This document shows, one piece after another, positions 47,710 to 60,204 of a DNA stretch of 64,000 nt (position 1 is its first letter; each line of letters opens with the position of its first letter). Below the pieces are notes generated by a model. That model ran no database searches. It had not been told where the DNA came from and saw only the letters and a program-made list of their open reading frames with translations. The stretch comes from Leptodactylus fallax (taxonomy: Eukaryota; Chordata; Amphibia; Anura; Leptodactylidae). The stretch lies in contig CAMRHE010000508.1 of the NCBI GenBank assembly GCA_947044405.1, forward strand, positions 337,001 to 401,000. Reading direction: 5' to 3'. The position numbers were made by a program, and so were the translations under genes.

Positions 47710-49750
47710 TGTTAGGGTCACCGGAACCAGCACATCACCCCAGCCCTGCAGATAGATAGGTTAGTATCACCAGAACCAGCATATCACCCCAGCCCTGCAG
47801 ATAGATAGGTTAGTGTCACCAGAACCAGCATATCACCCCAGCCCTGTAGATAGATAGGTTAGTGTCACCAGAACCAGCATACCGCCCCACCCTGCAGATA
47901 GATAGGTTAGTGTCACCAGAACCAGCATATCACCCCAGCCCTGCAGATAGATAGGTTAGTGTCACCAGAACCAGTATATCACCCCAGCCCTGCAGATAGA
48001 TAGGTTAGTGTCACCAGAACCAGCATATCCCCCAGCCTGCAGATAGATAGGTTAGTGTCACCAGAACCAGCATAGCACCCCAGCCCTGCAGATAGATAGG
48101 TTAGTGTCACCAGAACCAGCATATCGCCCCAACCTGCAGATAGATAGGTTAGTGTCACCAGAACCAGCATATCACCCCAGCCCTGCAGATAGATAGGTTA
48201 GTGTCACCAGAACCAGCATAGCACCCCAGCCCTGCAGATAGATAGGTTAGTGTCACCAGAACCAGCATATCGCCCCAACCTGCAGATAGATAGGTTAGTG
48301 TCACCAGACCCAGCATATCACCCCAGCCCTGCAGATAGATAGGTTAGTGTCACCAGAACCAGCATATCGCCCCAGCCCTGCAGATAGATAGGTTAGTGTC
48401 ACCAGAACCAGCATATCACCCCAGCCCTGCAGATAGATAGGTTAGTGTCAGTAGAACCAGCATATCACCCCAGCCCTGCAGATAGATAGGTTAGTGTCAG
48501 TAGAACCAGCTATCACCCCAGCCCTGCAGATAGATAGGTTAGTGTCACCAGAACCAGCATATCACCCCAGCCCTGCAGATAGATAGGTTAGTGTCAGTAG
48601 AACCAGCATATCACCCCAGCCCTGCAGATAGATAGGTTAGTGTCACCAGAACCAGCATATCACCCCAGCCCTGCAGATAGATAGGTTAGTGTCACCAGAA
48701 CCAGCATATCACCCCAGCCCTGCAGATAGATAGGTTAGTGTCACCAGAACCAGCATATCACCCCAGCCCTGCAGATAGGTTAGTGTCACCAGAACCAGCA
48801 TATCACCCCAGCCCTGCAGATAGATAGGTTAGTGTCACCAGAACCAGCATATCACCCCAGCCCTGCAGATAGATAGGTTAGTGTCACCAGAACCAGTATA
48901 TCACCCCAGCCCTGCAGATAGATAGGTTTGTGTCACCAGAACCAGCATATCACCCCAGCCCTGCAGATAGATAGGTTAGTGTCACCAGAACCAGCATATC
49001 ACCCCAGCCCTGCAGATAGATAGGTTAGTGTCACCAGAACCAGTATATCACCCCAGTTCTGCAGATAGATAGGTTAGTGTCACTAGAACCAGCATACCAC
49101 CCCAGCCCTGCAGATAGATAGGTTAGTGTCACCAGAACCAGCATATCACCCCAGCCCTGCAGATAGATAGGTTAGTGTCACCAGACCCAGCATATCACCT
49201 CCAGCCCTGCAGATAGATAGGTTAGTGTCACCAGGACCAGCATATCACCCCAGCCCTGCAGATAGATAGGTTAGTGTCACCAGAACCAGTATATCACCCC
49301 AGCCCTGCAGATAGATAGGTTAGTGTCACCAGACCCAGCATATCACCCCAGCCCTGCAGATAGATAGGTTAGTGTCACCAGGACCAGCATATCACCCCAG
49401 CCCTGCAGATAGATAGGTTAGTGCTACCAGAACCAGTATATCACCCCAGCCCTGCAGATAGATAGGTTAGTGTCACCAGACCCAGCATATCACCCCAGCC
49501 CTGCAGATAGATAGGTTAGTGTCACCAGGACCAGCATATCACCCCAGCCCCACAGATAGATCGGTTAGTGAGACCAGAACCAGCATATCACCCCAGCCCT
49601 GCAGATAGATAGGTTAGTATCACCAGAACCAGCATATCACCCCAGCCCTGCAGATAGATAGGTTAGTGTCACCAGAACCAGCATATCACCGCAGCCCTGC
49701 AGATAGATAGGTTAGTGTCACTAGAACCAGCATATCCACCCAGACCACAG
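47710..49750. repeat. Minisatellite, 49-bp unit, about 41 copies
   Basis: Unit 'caccagaaccagcatatcac' + 'cccagccctgcagatagata' + 'ggttagtgt'. Variants include 'accagtatatcac', 'gacccagcat', 'ggaccagcat' and 'gtagaaccagc'; blocks of variants recur in the same order (for example 49150-49560). Since 49 is not a multiple of 3, only short frames survive. Confidence 0.97.
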
Positions 49751-50434
49751 ATTAGCCTCCAGTTTCTTCTTTTATTTTCTATCCCTTTAGAGTATAAAAA
49801 CTGCAGAATATAAGAAGCATCATGTAGGTGATCAAATAGACAGAGCATAAGATATATATGAGTAGACGGTGCTGTAAATAAAAAAAAAAAAAATAAAAAA
49901 GTTGTCTTACTGCTCTCTTCTTAGTTCTGAGTGGAATGTGAGATGAATCTGAATCTGTGATGTTGCCCTCTAGTGGCCAGAGAGTAACATCGCATGTATA
50001 CTACAGTATATAACAGGGATAGGCATGCCGATTTTTATTAAAAAATCAAAGATGAGGTTCTCGGAGTTTCGGTCAATAATTGTAAGTCTGACGACCCCTA
50101 AACTAAAGTCATATACCACAAACCATAACACAGAAGTGCTGCCACCAGATGCTTCAGGATGTATGTGTTTACTGCTATTTCCTGGGACGCTCCTGTACTT
50201 TCCGATTAGAAGCAATGAAAGTCCATGTGCAGCCCCCAATTAGTGGTAAATGTGTCCAGGAGCAGCGTATGGCGGCACCTTATGGTGAATACACACTATG
50301 TATCTGGATGCAGATATAGTCTTAGCCCACTGGAACTTTTATTTCGATGTGAAACTGCATTCACATGGTGCATTTTTGCACAAAATGCCTGAGTTTTCTG
50401 TGCAAAAACACATCCTTAATACAGAAAACACACC

Positions 50435-51412
50435 ATTATACAGAATAATGTCCCATAGCGGCCCCTGCACACGGTATTATGTCCCATAGCCGCCCCTGTA
50501 CACGGTATTATGTCCCATAGCGGCCTCTGCACACAGTATTATGTCCTATAGTGGCCTCTCTACACAGTATTATGTCCCATAGCAGCCCCTCCACACGGTA
50601 TTATGTCCCATAGTGGCCCCTGCACACTGTATTATGTTCCATAGTGGCCCCTCCACACGGTATTATGTCCCATAGCGGCACCTGCACATGGTATTATGTC
50701 TCATAGTGGCCCCTGCACACAGTATTATATCCCATAGCGGCCCCTGCACACGGTATTATGTCCCACAGCCGCCCCTGACACGGATTATGTCCCATAGCAG
50801 CCCTGCACACCGTATTATGTCCCATAGTGGCCCTCTACACAGTATTATGTCCCATAGCGGCCCCTGCACACCTATTATGTCCCATATCAGCCCCTGAACA
50901 TAGTATTATGTCCCATAGCAGCCCCTCCACACGGTATTATGTCCCATAGTGGCCCCTGCACACTGTATTATGTTCCATAGTGGCCCCTCCACACGGTATT
51001 ATGTCCCATAGCGGCACCTGCACATGGTATTATGTCTCATAGTGGCCCCTGCACACAGTATTATATCCCATAGTGGCCCCTGCACAAGGTATTATGCCCC
51101 ACAGCAGCCCCTGCACATGGTATATGTCCCATAGTGGCCCCTACACACGGTAATATGTCCCAAAGTGGCCCCTGCACACGGTATTATGTCCCATAGTGGC
51201 CCCTGCACACGGTATTATGTCCCATAGTGGCCCCTGCACATGGTATTATGTCCCATAGTGGCCCCTGCACACGGTATTATATCCCATAGCGGCCCCTGCA
51301 CATGGTATTATGTTCCATAGTGGCCCCTGCACACGGTATTATATCCCATAGCGGCCCCTGCACACGGTATTATGTCCCATAGTGGCCCCTCCACACAGTA
51401 TAATATTCTAAC
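50435..51412. repeat. Minisatellite, 31-bp unit, about 31 copies
   Basis: Unit 'ggtattatgtcccatagtgg' + 'cccctgcacac'. A block of about 155 bp with rare variants ('actgtattatgttcc', 'gcggcacctgcacatgg', 'tattatgtctcatag') occurs at about 50583-50735 and again at about 50921-51075, showing a recent multi-unit duplication. The unit is clearly related to the array at 41296-42275. Confidence 0.95.
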
Positions 51413-51447
51413 TTTTAGAATATTCCAATTTTCGCCACTCGCTTGCT

Positions 51448-51828
51448 ATTATTATACTGTGGGGTCTCTTCAGACCCCAGAGTATAATAAGTGGAGGGCA
51501 AAGAGAGGTGACAAACATAAAAAACAGTGTTAACTCACCTTCCCTGCGCTCCGCAGCCGCTCTTTGCTCTTTGGCCACTTCTGCCTATAGTCAGCGACCA
51601 CTGATTGAGTCTCAGGGGTTACGTTGCGTCGTTATGCGTAATGACATCGGACGTGACCCCTGAGGCCCTATCATTGGTCTCTTACTTCAGGCAGAAGCGC
51701 CCGTAGAGCACAGAGCCACCGTGGAGTGCAGAGAAGGTGAGTTAACACTGTTTTTTATGTTTGATCACCTCCCCGGGGGCTCCGCTTATTATACTCTGCT
51801 GTCTGAAGAGACCCCACAGTATAATAAT
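51448..51828. mobile_element. Intact palindromic module/MITE (381 bp)
   Basis: Starts 'attattatactgtggggtct' and continues 'cttcagaccccagagtataa'. The right end is its reverse complement ('ctgaagagaccccacagt' then 'ataataat'). The inner arms are 'gttaactcaccttccctgcg' and 'gagaaggtgagttaacac'. The termini are themselves small palindromes (GGGGTCTCTTCAGACCCC), so each end can fold alone. Confidence 0.85.
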
Positions 51829-51948
51829 TATAATTGCAGTTTTGTTTCGGCCGTATTTGGTCTGATGGAAACTGCTGGGTGAGGGCTTGGGCTGCCTGTA
51901 CCAGGGAAATAAGCCTCTGTGCCGGGGTTTCCGACCCATGGTATATAC

Positions 51949-52619
51949 AGCTAACTGAGCATTCTGCAGGTTGAGGGTTTTGATGGAATTGTCAGGAATT
52001 ATTACATTATTATTTTATTACTATAAAAGCTTTTTTTTTCAAATATAAAAAACACATAAAAATTCAAATCACCCCCATTTTCCTACATCACATATAAAAA
52101 AAAAAAAAATTGTTATCCCCACACCTGAAATTGCCCCCACTATTAAAATATTAGAATATTTATTCCATTGACGGAACGCCGCAACAGAAAAGCAAATCAA
52201 AATGGCCGAATCTACATCTTGTCTCGCCTAAATATGTTGCTGGTCTCACAATATGACAATGCAACAACATTTTAGATGTTTTTCAAAGTCTTTATTTGGT
52301 TTAAAGTCATTAAAATAAAACAAAAACGATCTAAATTTGGTATTGAGGTGACGGCGGTGACTTGTACAATTTATACAATGTGTCATTTTCACCGACAAGT
52401 AAACACCATAAAAATAAAACCAGAAAGTATATAGGTCATCTGCATTGTTCTCCTAAATTTACCACATTGTGATTTTTTTTTTCCACTTCCCGTAACATTA
52501 TACAGTATAGTCAATGCTGACATCTACTAATCCAGAATATCTGGTAATCCGGAACCTATAAATCCTTATTACAATCCAAACATGTTAATCCTCTTTGTCA
52601 GGGTGGACACAGAGAACGG
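51949..52619. other. AT-rich intergenic DNA
   Basis: No gene recognised. 'ccaaataaagac' on the minus strand near 52280-52295 contains an AATAAA signal, but nothing upstream looks like an exon. Confidence 0.35.
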
Positions 52620-53125
52620 AGAGGTCTGTGAAGGGATTAAGGATAACATTTCTGGTGGTCTAGGCCAGTGAAGGGGTTAATGATAGCAACCCTAGTGGGG
52701 CAGTATAGTGAAGAGCATATTCATAATCTTTGGTGGGGCAGTGCAATGAAGGGGTTAATGATAACATCCCTGGTGGGCTAGTGCAGTATAGGGGTTATCA
52801 GGGTTTTCCCATTAAGGGAAGTCCATTGGATAGTTTGGTGGGGGTCAGATTGCTCAGGAGAACAGGGGACGTTTATCGGTAGTTTGGCACATTGTGTACC
52901 CCTCCATTCATTTCAATTGCCAAGTGCCGAAGTGCAGAAATCACCTATCTCCGGTGTTCTTATTAAAATGAATGGGCGGTGTGTGTGCTGCTCGACCACT
53001 GCTCCTGATCAGTGGGGGTCCGACCACCACCAATCTGCAAACTATGGATAGGGGATAAGTAGCTTTAATGAGAAACCCCTTTAATGATGACATCTCTGGT
53101 GGTCTACCCGGTAAAGAGGCATCAG
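52620..53125. repeat. Degenerate tandem repeat (about 58-bp motif) split by an element
   Basis: Variants of 'gtgaaggggttaatgataac' with 'atccctggtgg' recur at about 52625, 52670 and 52745, and after the inserted element at 53084 ('taatgatgacatctctggtg'). Confidence 0.5.
52791..53084. mobile_element. Palindromic anuran repeat inserted in the tandem repeat
   Basis: Left 'gggttttcccattaa', right 'ttaatgagaaacccc'. The interior has 'ggtgggggtcagattgctca' and 'tcagtgggggtccgaccacc' arms. It is related to the fragments at 55-250, 5325-5465 and 63690-63905. The outer 'tta' on both sides comes from the host motif 'ggggttaatgat'. Confidence 0.65.
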
Positions 53126-53164
53126 GAGTTGCTCAGTATACCCATGGCAGGAAGGGGCATATTA

Positions 53165-53601
53165 TTTAAAGAGGACCTTTCACCACCTTCAACAAGTCCA
53201 GCTCTTTACATCATTCAATAGTCGCTGGTCCACTGATTCTGGCACAGTTGGGATTTTCTCTTTAGCCCCCACCGTTCCTGGGCAATCAACGCTGTTAGTT
53301 TTGGTGCCTGATATACTATTTAGTCTCTGTACTGTCAGGTGGGCGGTGCCAGGCAGGATCAGACAAGGGGGTGTGATTCTGAGCAATGACACTGGCTTCC
53401 TTTGATTGGAGCTCAGAGTCACATCCCCTGCCACACACAGCCTACCTGACATTATAGAGCTTAAATAGCAAATTAGGCACCAAAATTAACTGGGCTTGTT
53501 ACTCAGGAATGGTGAGGGCTAGAGAGAAAATCCCAACTGCTCTGGAATTAGTGGAGTGGCGACTATTAAAAGATGGCAAGAACTTGAATTGGTGAATTAA
53601 A
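53165..53601. mobile_element. Foldback element, TTAAAGARGACC family (copy 2)
   Basis: Starts TTTAAAGAGGACCTTTCACC. The arms of about 190 bp pair: 'ttcctgggcaatcaacgctg' with 'ctgggcttgttactcaggaa', and 'cagttgggattttctcttta' with 'tagagagaaaatcccaactg'. The right end is 'ttggtgaattaaag'. The superfamily is not assigned. Confidence 0.75.
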
Positions 53602-55452
53602 GATTCTATTTAAGGGCCCTTTCCGACACTGGGATATGAGGAGAAGCTTGTGTAGCTGTCAGGAGAGGAGCACCTTGCTACTCACAGGGTGGCTCGGTCA
53701 GCTTGAGGAGAAAAAGCACTTTGGCAACACCTGATTTGGAAGGGTTCCTGGAACTGGCGCACCAGCCAAACCCCACTAGAGTGGACACGGGTTTTAGGAG
53801 GCAGGTATTGCGTCCCCCATACCATTGAAAGCGAAGTCTTTGTGACTGAGGGTCTGGAGATCTGCTCGTACTGCTGTTATCAAGTATTTCCATTCAGTTG
53901 TATGTGTAAAGAACTCTGCAGTGAAGGTTCCTGAGTCTCCGGTGTGTGTGTGTCTCTATTTCTCTGCCTCCAGTAGATAACCTGAGAAGCAAGGGGCCAG
54001 TGTGGCGTTGTGGCTGCTCCTTGAAGGATGGAGCAGCCACAAAGCAGTACAATGGTTGGTGAGGACTGCAGTGCCGGGCGTGGTGAGGTGAGCACCATAT
54101 TACATATCCCAACCACTGCATATGACCAATCTGTTCTGTGCTCTGGTTACAGTAGCGTCATACTTTGTGACAGAATATCTCAAAACCAGTTTGTCCTTTA
54201 AAGACGATCATCTCATGACACGTATACCTGGACATGTCCATCCAAAAGAAAAGGTAAGGAAGCAAACATCTATCTCTAACGCATTACAGACTGTGCAAAA
54301 TCTTGGCACATGTAGAAGCAGATATATTCTGGGAATATGTCAGTAATATATCAGGAACCTTCTCAGCTCCAGTCTTCAAGAATCCCCAATAGGCTGAGAT
54401 TTAAGGAGGTCTCAGATAGGAGAACATTTGTTGAAGGCCACAATTTTTGCCAGCAATGCATGTGGTCAATAGTCATAGATATATTATTAGAACACCAGTG
54501 TGAATGGTGACTTTTAGTGCAAATCTGGGATATCGGAGGGGCATGGTCTACAGCTTATTGCTCTGCTCCACCAGAACATGTGTCATAAATTCTCCCGCTC
54601 GATAGTATTTTTAAGAGACTTCAGAACCCAGCAAAGAACTCTGCTTGTAAAAGAAAAGTCTTTAAGTGTCTCAGTTACTAAAATAGACTAAGCAGATGCT
54701 GCCGCTCCAGGTTTGACTGGCCACCTGGATCCTATAAAGAAAGCAGTTGGGTCCTGGAGGCTGATGTTACATGCAAAACAATTAAATGTTCTTGTAGGGT
54801 CAAAGAGCCACAATATCAAAAACATTGCCGAAATTCCTCATATTGTCCAAAGCGTTCGCCTCTGCAGAAAACCGGTGTCAATTGAAAACACTCTGCAAAG
54901 CGTTTCACCTTCCTCTGACCACAGGTGCCTACAAGCGGTGGAGGAATTCTGTAGGGTATTATTAGATCATAATGTTGTCTTAAATTTAGATGCTTTGAAC
55001 TTTCTTAGATATCACTTTCATGAAAAGTCCTGGTTATGACCTTATGCTCGCCGCTCTACAGCGGGCCACAGAGACCCTATGGTTCTACGTTATGATGCGT
55101 GGTGCCTTTGTACAAAGCTGTATTAAGGAGAAAATCCCAAAATCTCTTGGAGCATGCCAACGTTTGTTCAAAGAAATTCCAGATATTAAATTGTAGACAA
55201 TATTTTTGGGTGTTGTATCATGTTGCATCAGATTTATTTGCAGAAATTTCTACAAATATAGATTAGTTGTGTGCATCTGAAATGAGAATGGGAATCTACT
55301 CTACAGCGCCCTAGTCCTGCTCATACAGCTTCTGGGTTACTTACAATGTACCAGTTTAGGTCAGAGCTGGCATCTTGGTGTAAATATTTTCTATGCTGCT
55401 ATGTTTTACTCAATATTCAGGACAATTTTCAAAAACATGTGTCCCTAGAGAC
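53602..55452. other. Non-repetitive intergenic DNA
   Basis: The longest open frame (54713-55039, plus strand, 108 codons) has no recognised domain and no visible splice context, so no gene is called. No repeat is found. Confidence 0.35.
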
Positions 55453-55720
55453 TAGGGATGAGTGAACAGGTCCGTCACGAGCCAGGTTCATTGTGAACTT
55501 TCCAAAAATTAGGGAGGGTGTGTAAACATGATAGTCATACTCACCTCTTCTGGGCTCTATTGCAGAGTCTGGTGCAGGTCTTTGTCCTTTTCCAGCCTTC
55601 TGAATGATGTTATTGGCTCCTGGTGGACTACAGAGGCTTGTGTTTGGACATCAGAAGTCACATAGTGTGCGCTGACATCATGACACTTGTGTCTAAATTC
55701 CCTCCTATTTCTATAAGTTA
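55453..55720. repeat. Partial TAGAGATGRG-family element
   Basis: Left end TAGGGATGAGTGAACAGG with 'catactcacctcttctgggc' in the usual place. The right half is not recognisable. Confidence 0.45.
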
Positions 55721-57303
55721 TATTGGTGAGTGGAGAACCAAGCCCAAGCCATTCCCTAGGACACTGATTCATAAACTGGTGGGTAAACCTCTGAAAAATA
55801 TTGCCCCTCCTAAGGAAGCCCTATTCCCATTCCTACCTCCAAGCTGGCTCCATCTAAGGGCAGCCTCGCCATCCCTACTGTGAAAGTATTGGTGCTGCTG
55901 TGTGATATGAACCAATGATCATGACCAAGTTCTAAGGATTTTCTGGGTTCTAGGGAAACATGGTGCTCTAGAACACCACGCTCTAGATTCTGCAAACAAT
56001 GGCCATTAGAAGTAATGGTGGTGCTCTTAGCCATGCGTCCATATCGGAATGTAATGTCTTCATCCCTTCTGATCCCTTGCCAACTTCTTATATATTAAAT
56101 AAGATTATTTTTTTAGTAAAAACCTATTTGTATTATAGTCTGATGGTCCTGTCTGATCGACGTCAACTTTTGCCCACTCTACATCGACACCTCCAGCAGA
56201 AGCGGCTTAGTGGGAGGTTTGTTGTTATTATTTGTTCCATAAAATCCAACATCTGATTTGTGACCCGTATAATTTTACACCTAGGCATGTTCTTCTGTTG
56301 ATGCTGGTAACAGTTCTGTATGTGTTACCTCGGGGTTGAAAGGTGACTTGGGAATTTCTGGAGCCATAAAACATTCACAATGGTGGGATTCACGTCTACT
56401 TGTATTCATTTTTCCGTAGGGATATGATCTGAAAGGGATGTCTGTGCTTCTCTTACTTGCGATTTTTGGATATAGGCATTGGAAGAACAATACTCTTTTG
56501 ATATAAAAAGGAACAATCTGATACACAAAAATCATGAACATTACGCAAGTCTTGGCGCATTGGCGAGTGCGGGCTCCAGATAAAGCACTTTACATGTTTT
56601 GTAAACATGTTGGTGTGGAAATTTACATTTCATAGATGTGACCTGCATTTGATTCACAATCATGGTCCGTATGTATGTATATAGGGATTGTCCATCACAT
56701 GTATGTGGACTTGGGTAAAGTTTTCTAATGAAGGTCTATAATACAGATTATATACAACTTGGTAGAATTCAAGTGCAGATTAAGGGCTTCCTGACAATGT
56801 ACAAATGGTTTTCATTGAATGGCGTGCCAACTACCATCACTCAGATGGTGGTACTAGCAATATGGTTGCTCCTTCTGTGCTCTACTTTGGGCCAGCACCA
56901 CACTCTTCCCTGGTCAACATGCTACTGTCCTTGACCTGCCCTCTCTGAGATGACCACAGACACCGACCCTCTGCATCACAAAGATGCCCACCAGTGACGA
57001 AGGACACATGGGACACATAGAACACTCGGTTCCTTGCTGTGGCTCTCTTTACTGTAGTAGATGTTGCAGATGTAAGGTATGGGACTCTTCAGTGATGTTA
57101 CAGATAACAGGTAATGTTAGACCAAGATCTGCGAGATTCCAGGCTGTGGCAGTGAACAAATGGACTACCCATCAATGTAGAACATGTCTTCTCACTCACA
57201 AGTGTAAGTGTTGGTAAATCAATTTGTAGAACCAACTGGTGTCTCTACAGCTATGAGTTTGCTTCACTCCACAAGCTGTCCACCTAGTTCCCAAGCTTGC
57301 CAC
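55721..57303. other. Intergenic DNA
   Basis: No gene, RNA or repeat recognised. Confidence 0.35.
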
Positions 57304-57707
57304 TAGAGATAAGTGAATCGATTCTGCAGAAGTGGAATTCGATCCGAATTTCAGGAAATCTTCGATTCACCACGATTCTGGATTTCCTGATGCTTCGCGG
57401 TAATGAATATTTAGTAAGGACCTTTGTGACATCAGACGGTCACATGATGTTCTCTAGTGATGTGATTGGGTAGGCGTGTCTTTGCTTGTTAGCAGATCCT
57501 TCCACATGAATAAAAGTTGTTTGTGCTGAAGAGACAGAGAGAGAGACATGACCGTGGCATCCAAGGGCTTCCGCCATTTTGCCGCCCACCCCAGCTCTCT
57601 GTAATAGCTGTTTATTCGCCGGGAAGTAATTCGGATCAAAGCAAATTTTTTTTGAAACTTCGTATCGAACTGCCGAATCGAGCTTTTGAGAAATTCGCTC
57701 ATCTCTA
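57304..57707. mobile_element. MITE-like element, TAGAGATGAG family (copy A4, inverted relative to A1)
   Basis: Starts TAGAGATAAGTGAATCGATT and ends AAATTCGCTCATCTCTA, with TA at both ends. It is collinear with A1 on the opposite strand over its whole length ('acatcagacggtcacatgat', 'ggcatccaagggcttccgcc'), so the two are full-length siblings of about 394-404 bp. Confidence 0.8.
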
Positions 57708-59718
57708 CTTGCCACATCACCACAAGAGGACCCTCAAGCTGTTCTCCTCTCCTTCAAAACACACAAAACAAAGTAAATGGGCCCTTAAATATGGGCCATT
57801 ACTGACTTGTGTGAACTGGCCGCCACCTGATGTAAATGGGTTACATCACAAGGGAGCAAAAAACAACTTCTCCCATATTGCAACTGGTAGGTTCTGCCCC
57901 TAGGGACAACTGACCATGTGATGACCTGAACCCACTTAAAATGACACCTCTAATGTAAAACAACACACATTTCAGTGCAAACAATTCATGATGTATAATA
58001 CAATAGGGCAACAGTAAACCATCTTGGACACCCTCCACTATATCTGAGCAGGAACTGAACCCTTTCCATCTCAAACAACCAGCTTCTAGAACAAGGGAAA
58101 TAGCCACCAGGTGGATCAACTTTACTGAGTGTTTCCTAAACTGATCAGAGATAGTACTTTGTACCGGAGATCCCAACAAGTGTGGTTGTACCAAAGTGCG
58201 AGTTGGCTCTTGCCTGTCCCACTTGCCACTCTAAGAGCCTAGTGACCACTACAGCATACTCTGCATATACTCACCTGGGAAGGTTGCACCAGATTTAAAA
58301 TATGTAAGGATACAAGATCTTTTACTTCACTAACGTAATGTTTTGTCCTTAGGGCTCGAGACATCACGAACAACGTAGTGGAAAATCATCGCGGCTGCCA
58401 TGTTGTCTCTTCAGATGGTGCATGATGACTGAAAACTCCTTTAAGTAAGGAGAACACTAACTAAAGCAACAAGTGTGCTCTAGGAATTGGATTGTTTTTT
58501 ACCATTTTTAAAAATATTTTTGGTTTATTTTTGACTTCAGTTGTGTTGGTTGCAATGTCTGATGGTTAACAGTGTTATCATTACCAATCTGAAGGGCATG
58601 TATGTATACATGTATTACCTATCTGAAGGGCATGTACATATACGATACCTTTCAATGCCAATGTCGAAAGCTGGAATAATGTTTAGGCCTTTGTACATAC
58701 ATTTGATTTTTGTAATATGGAGATTTCTTAAGCCTCTCAATTGAAAACACTCAGCTCGATGGTTGCCGTTATGGATTCCATATGTTCCATGTGTGTACAG
58801 TATGTAGAGTTCGGTATAAACATTTGATTCTAGTAAGCCCACCAGAACGCTGGTGTCTGGTCGAAAAGCATCTGAAGAAAAAATTAAAGTAGGGTCCCAA
58901 ATGAAAGACACAAGATATGGCATTTTTCGATGAAAACCCTTGACTGTTGTAATTTTTCAGGGTCTTACCTCTGAACCTTTAACACTATAAGCCGTGGGAC
59001 CTTTGGAATTCGTTACAGTTTACAAGTTGGCAAGAAAAGATACTGTTTGTGTGTTGAAAAGATTTAACAATTATCTCCACTGCACGGCATCTGCCCCTAA
59101 ACTCTCCTTGAACTGCCCCCCCACGCTCGAAAAAAGTAAACAAAATAAAAACAGGAATTCTTGAATCCCAGAGTGAACCGTGTCTTTGTCTTAGTCCGTC
59201 AGATGGTGGAAAATGACATACATTGTAAATTTTCACCTCAAAACTGTTTGAATGTTCCAACACTTCACCCAGTCACATTCCACCCGAAAGTCAAGTCTTT
59301 AAAATGTCAGTCTCGAGAAGGAATATGGAAGACGATGGCTGAGAGGTAATGTGGAGTAGTAAAATAGATGTGGAATTTTTACAGATAGTTGGGGTCATTT
59401 ACGAGCTAGAAGAATTGCTCCCTTGTAAAATGGCACTCTCTGTGACCCTTTGTGGGATCAGGTTGACATAGTACAAGGAGAAAAATAAAATTGTAATGTC
59501 CTTCAGACAACCTAATGACTACTTTGTAGCCTCTGTTGACTTGACTATTATCAAGCACCCAGTTCAGCAGTGGTTGACAATGCTGGAGGACCATTCTCCT
59601 GTGTGGACAGGGTTGACAACCACCAATTTGGCCAATGGTGCACACTGATGACACTCCACCAGCACTGATATGATCTGTAATGTCCAGCATTACAGTAGGT
59701 CAAGTATTTTTTTCCTGC
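57708..59718. other. Intergenic DNA
   Basis: No gene is recognised. A short direct duplication around 'atctgaagggcatgta' occurs at about 58587 and 58621. Confidence 0.35.
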
Positions 59719-60091
59719 ACTGGTCAGCCATAGCATTAAACCCACTGACGTAAATAAAAATGATTGGAGACAATAGTGCCTCTTAAGGGGAGTATATTAG
59801 GTAGCATTCGGATTATTAGGAATAGGTCAGTTCCTGAAGTGGTCGTGTTTTGGAAACAGGAAAAAAGGGCAAGGATAAGGACCTGAGCGACTTTAATAAG
59901 AGACACATTTTTAACTAGGTCAGAGCATCACTAAAATGGCAAGTCCTGTGGGGTGCTCCCAGTATGCAGTGGTTAGTACCTGGCAAAACTGGTAAACCGG
60001 TAACAGTGTCAGAACATAGTGGCACAACAGGTGACCCACTATGTAGCATCATCACAACCCCCTTGTCATTCACGCCAGTCTTCAACCTAAT
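59719..60091 (+). mobile_element. 5' fragment of a Tc1-like DNA transposon
   Basis: The sequence from 'cactggtcagccatagcatt' through 'gagtatattaggtagcattc' to the transposase start matches a Tc1-like element I know as widespread in fish and frogs (recalled, not searched). It is cut after about 370 bp, close to the hAT-like element that starts at 60092. Confidence 0.65.
59865..59995 (+). pseudogene. Broken N-terminal part of a Tc1-like transposase
   Basis: The reading frame from 59868 gives GKDKDLSDF, then hits a TAG at 59916. From 59915 a shifted frame gives LGQSITKMASPVGCSQYAVV and stops at 59993. In the Tc1-like family I recall, these two pieces are one continuous N-terminal helix-turn-helix region. 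The break is explained by a deletion of about 10 bp, and the initiator ATG has become AAG. Nothing downstream (catalytic DDE domain) remains. It is an inactive relic. Confidence 0.65.
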
Positions 60092-60204
60092 CAGGGGCGT
60101 AACTAGCAAAGACTGGGCCACATAGCAAATTTTTGACTTGCCTCTTCCCCCATACATCATAGGGCCCCCTTTCCTGGCCCCCAAACGGTGTAACACCCCA
60201 TTTA

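Larger units (their letters stand above)
50014..51940. mobile_element. Probable hAT-like element carrying a minisatellite
   Basis: The left end CAGGGATAGGCA and the right end 'ggtttccgacccatg' are only weakly inverted (8 of 12), but the 8 bases outside are 'gtatataa' (50006-50013) and 'gtatatac' (51941-51948), 7 of 8 identical. The interior has the 31-bp array and the palindromic module, then a segment ('cggccgtatttggtctg') also present after the module at 60475-60500. No transposase. Confidence 0.5.

Noticed and set aside
47710..49750. Telomere-like hexamer GGTTAG in each 49-bp unit
   Set aside because: There is only one hexamer per unit, in a fixed non-telomeric context, so it is not interstitial telomeric repeat.
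52270..52330. Possible gene 3' end (AATAAA on the minus strand)
   Set aside because: A single hexamer in AT-rich DNA, with no exon-like sequence upstream.
54713..55039. 108-codon plus-strand open frame in non-repetitive DNA
   Set aside because: It has no family resemblance I can name, no splice or promoter context, and a length compatible with chance. A transcript would change this.
57517..57903. 128-codon plus-strand frame
   Set aside because: Most of it lies in the MITE-like copy at 57304-57707; the shared family sequence explains it.
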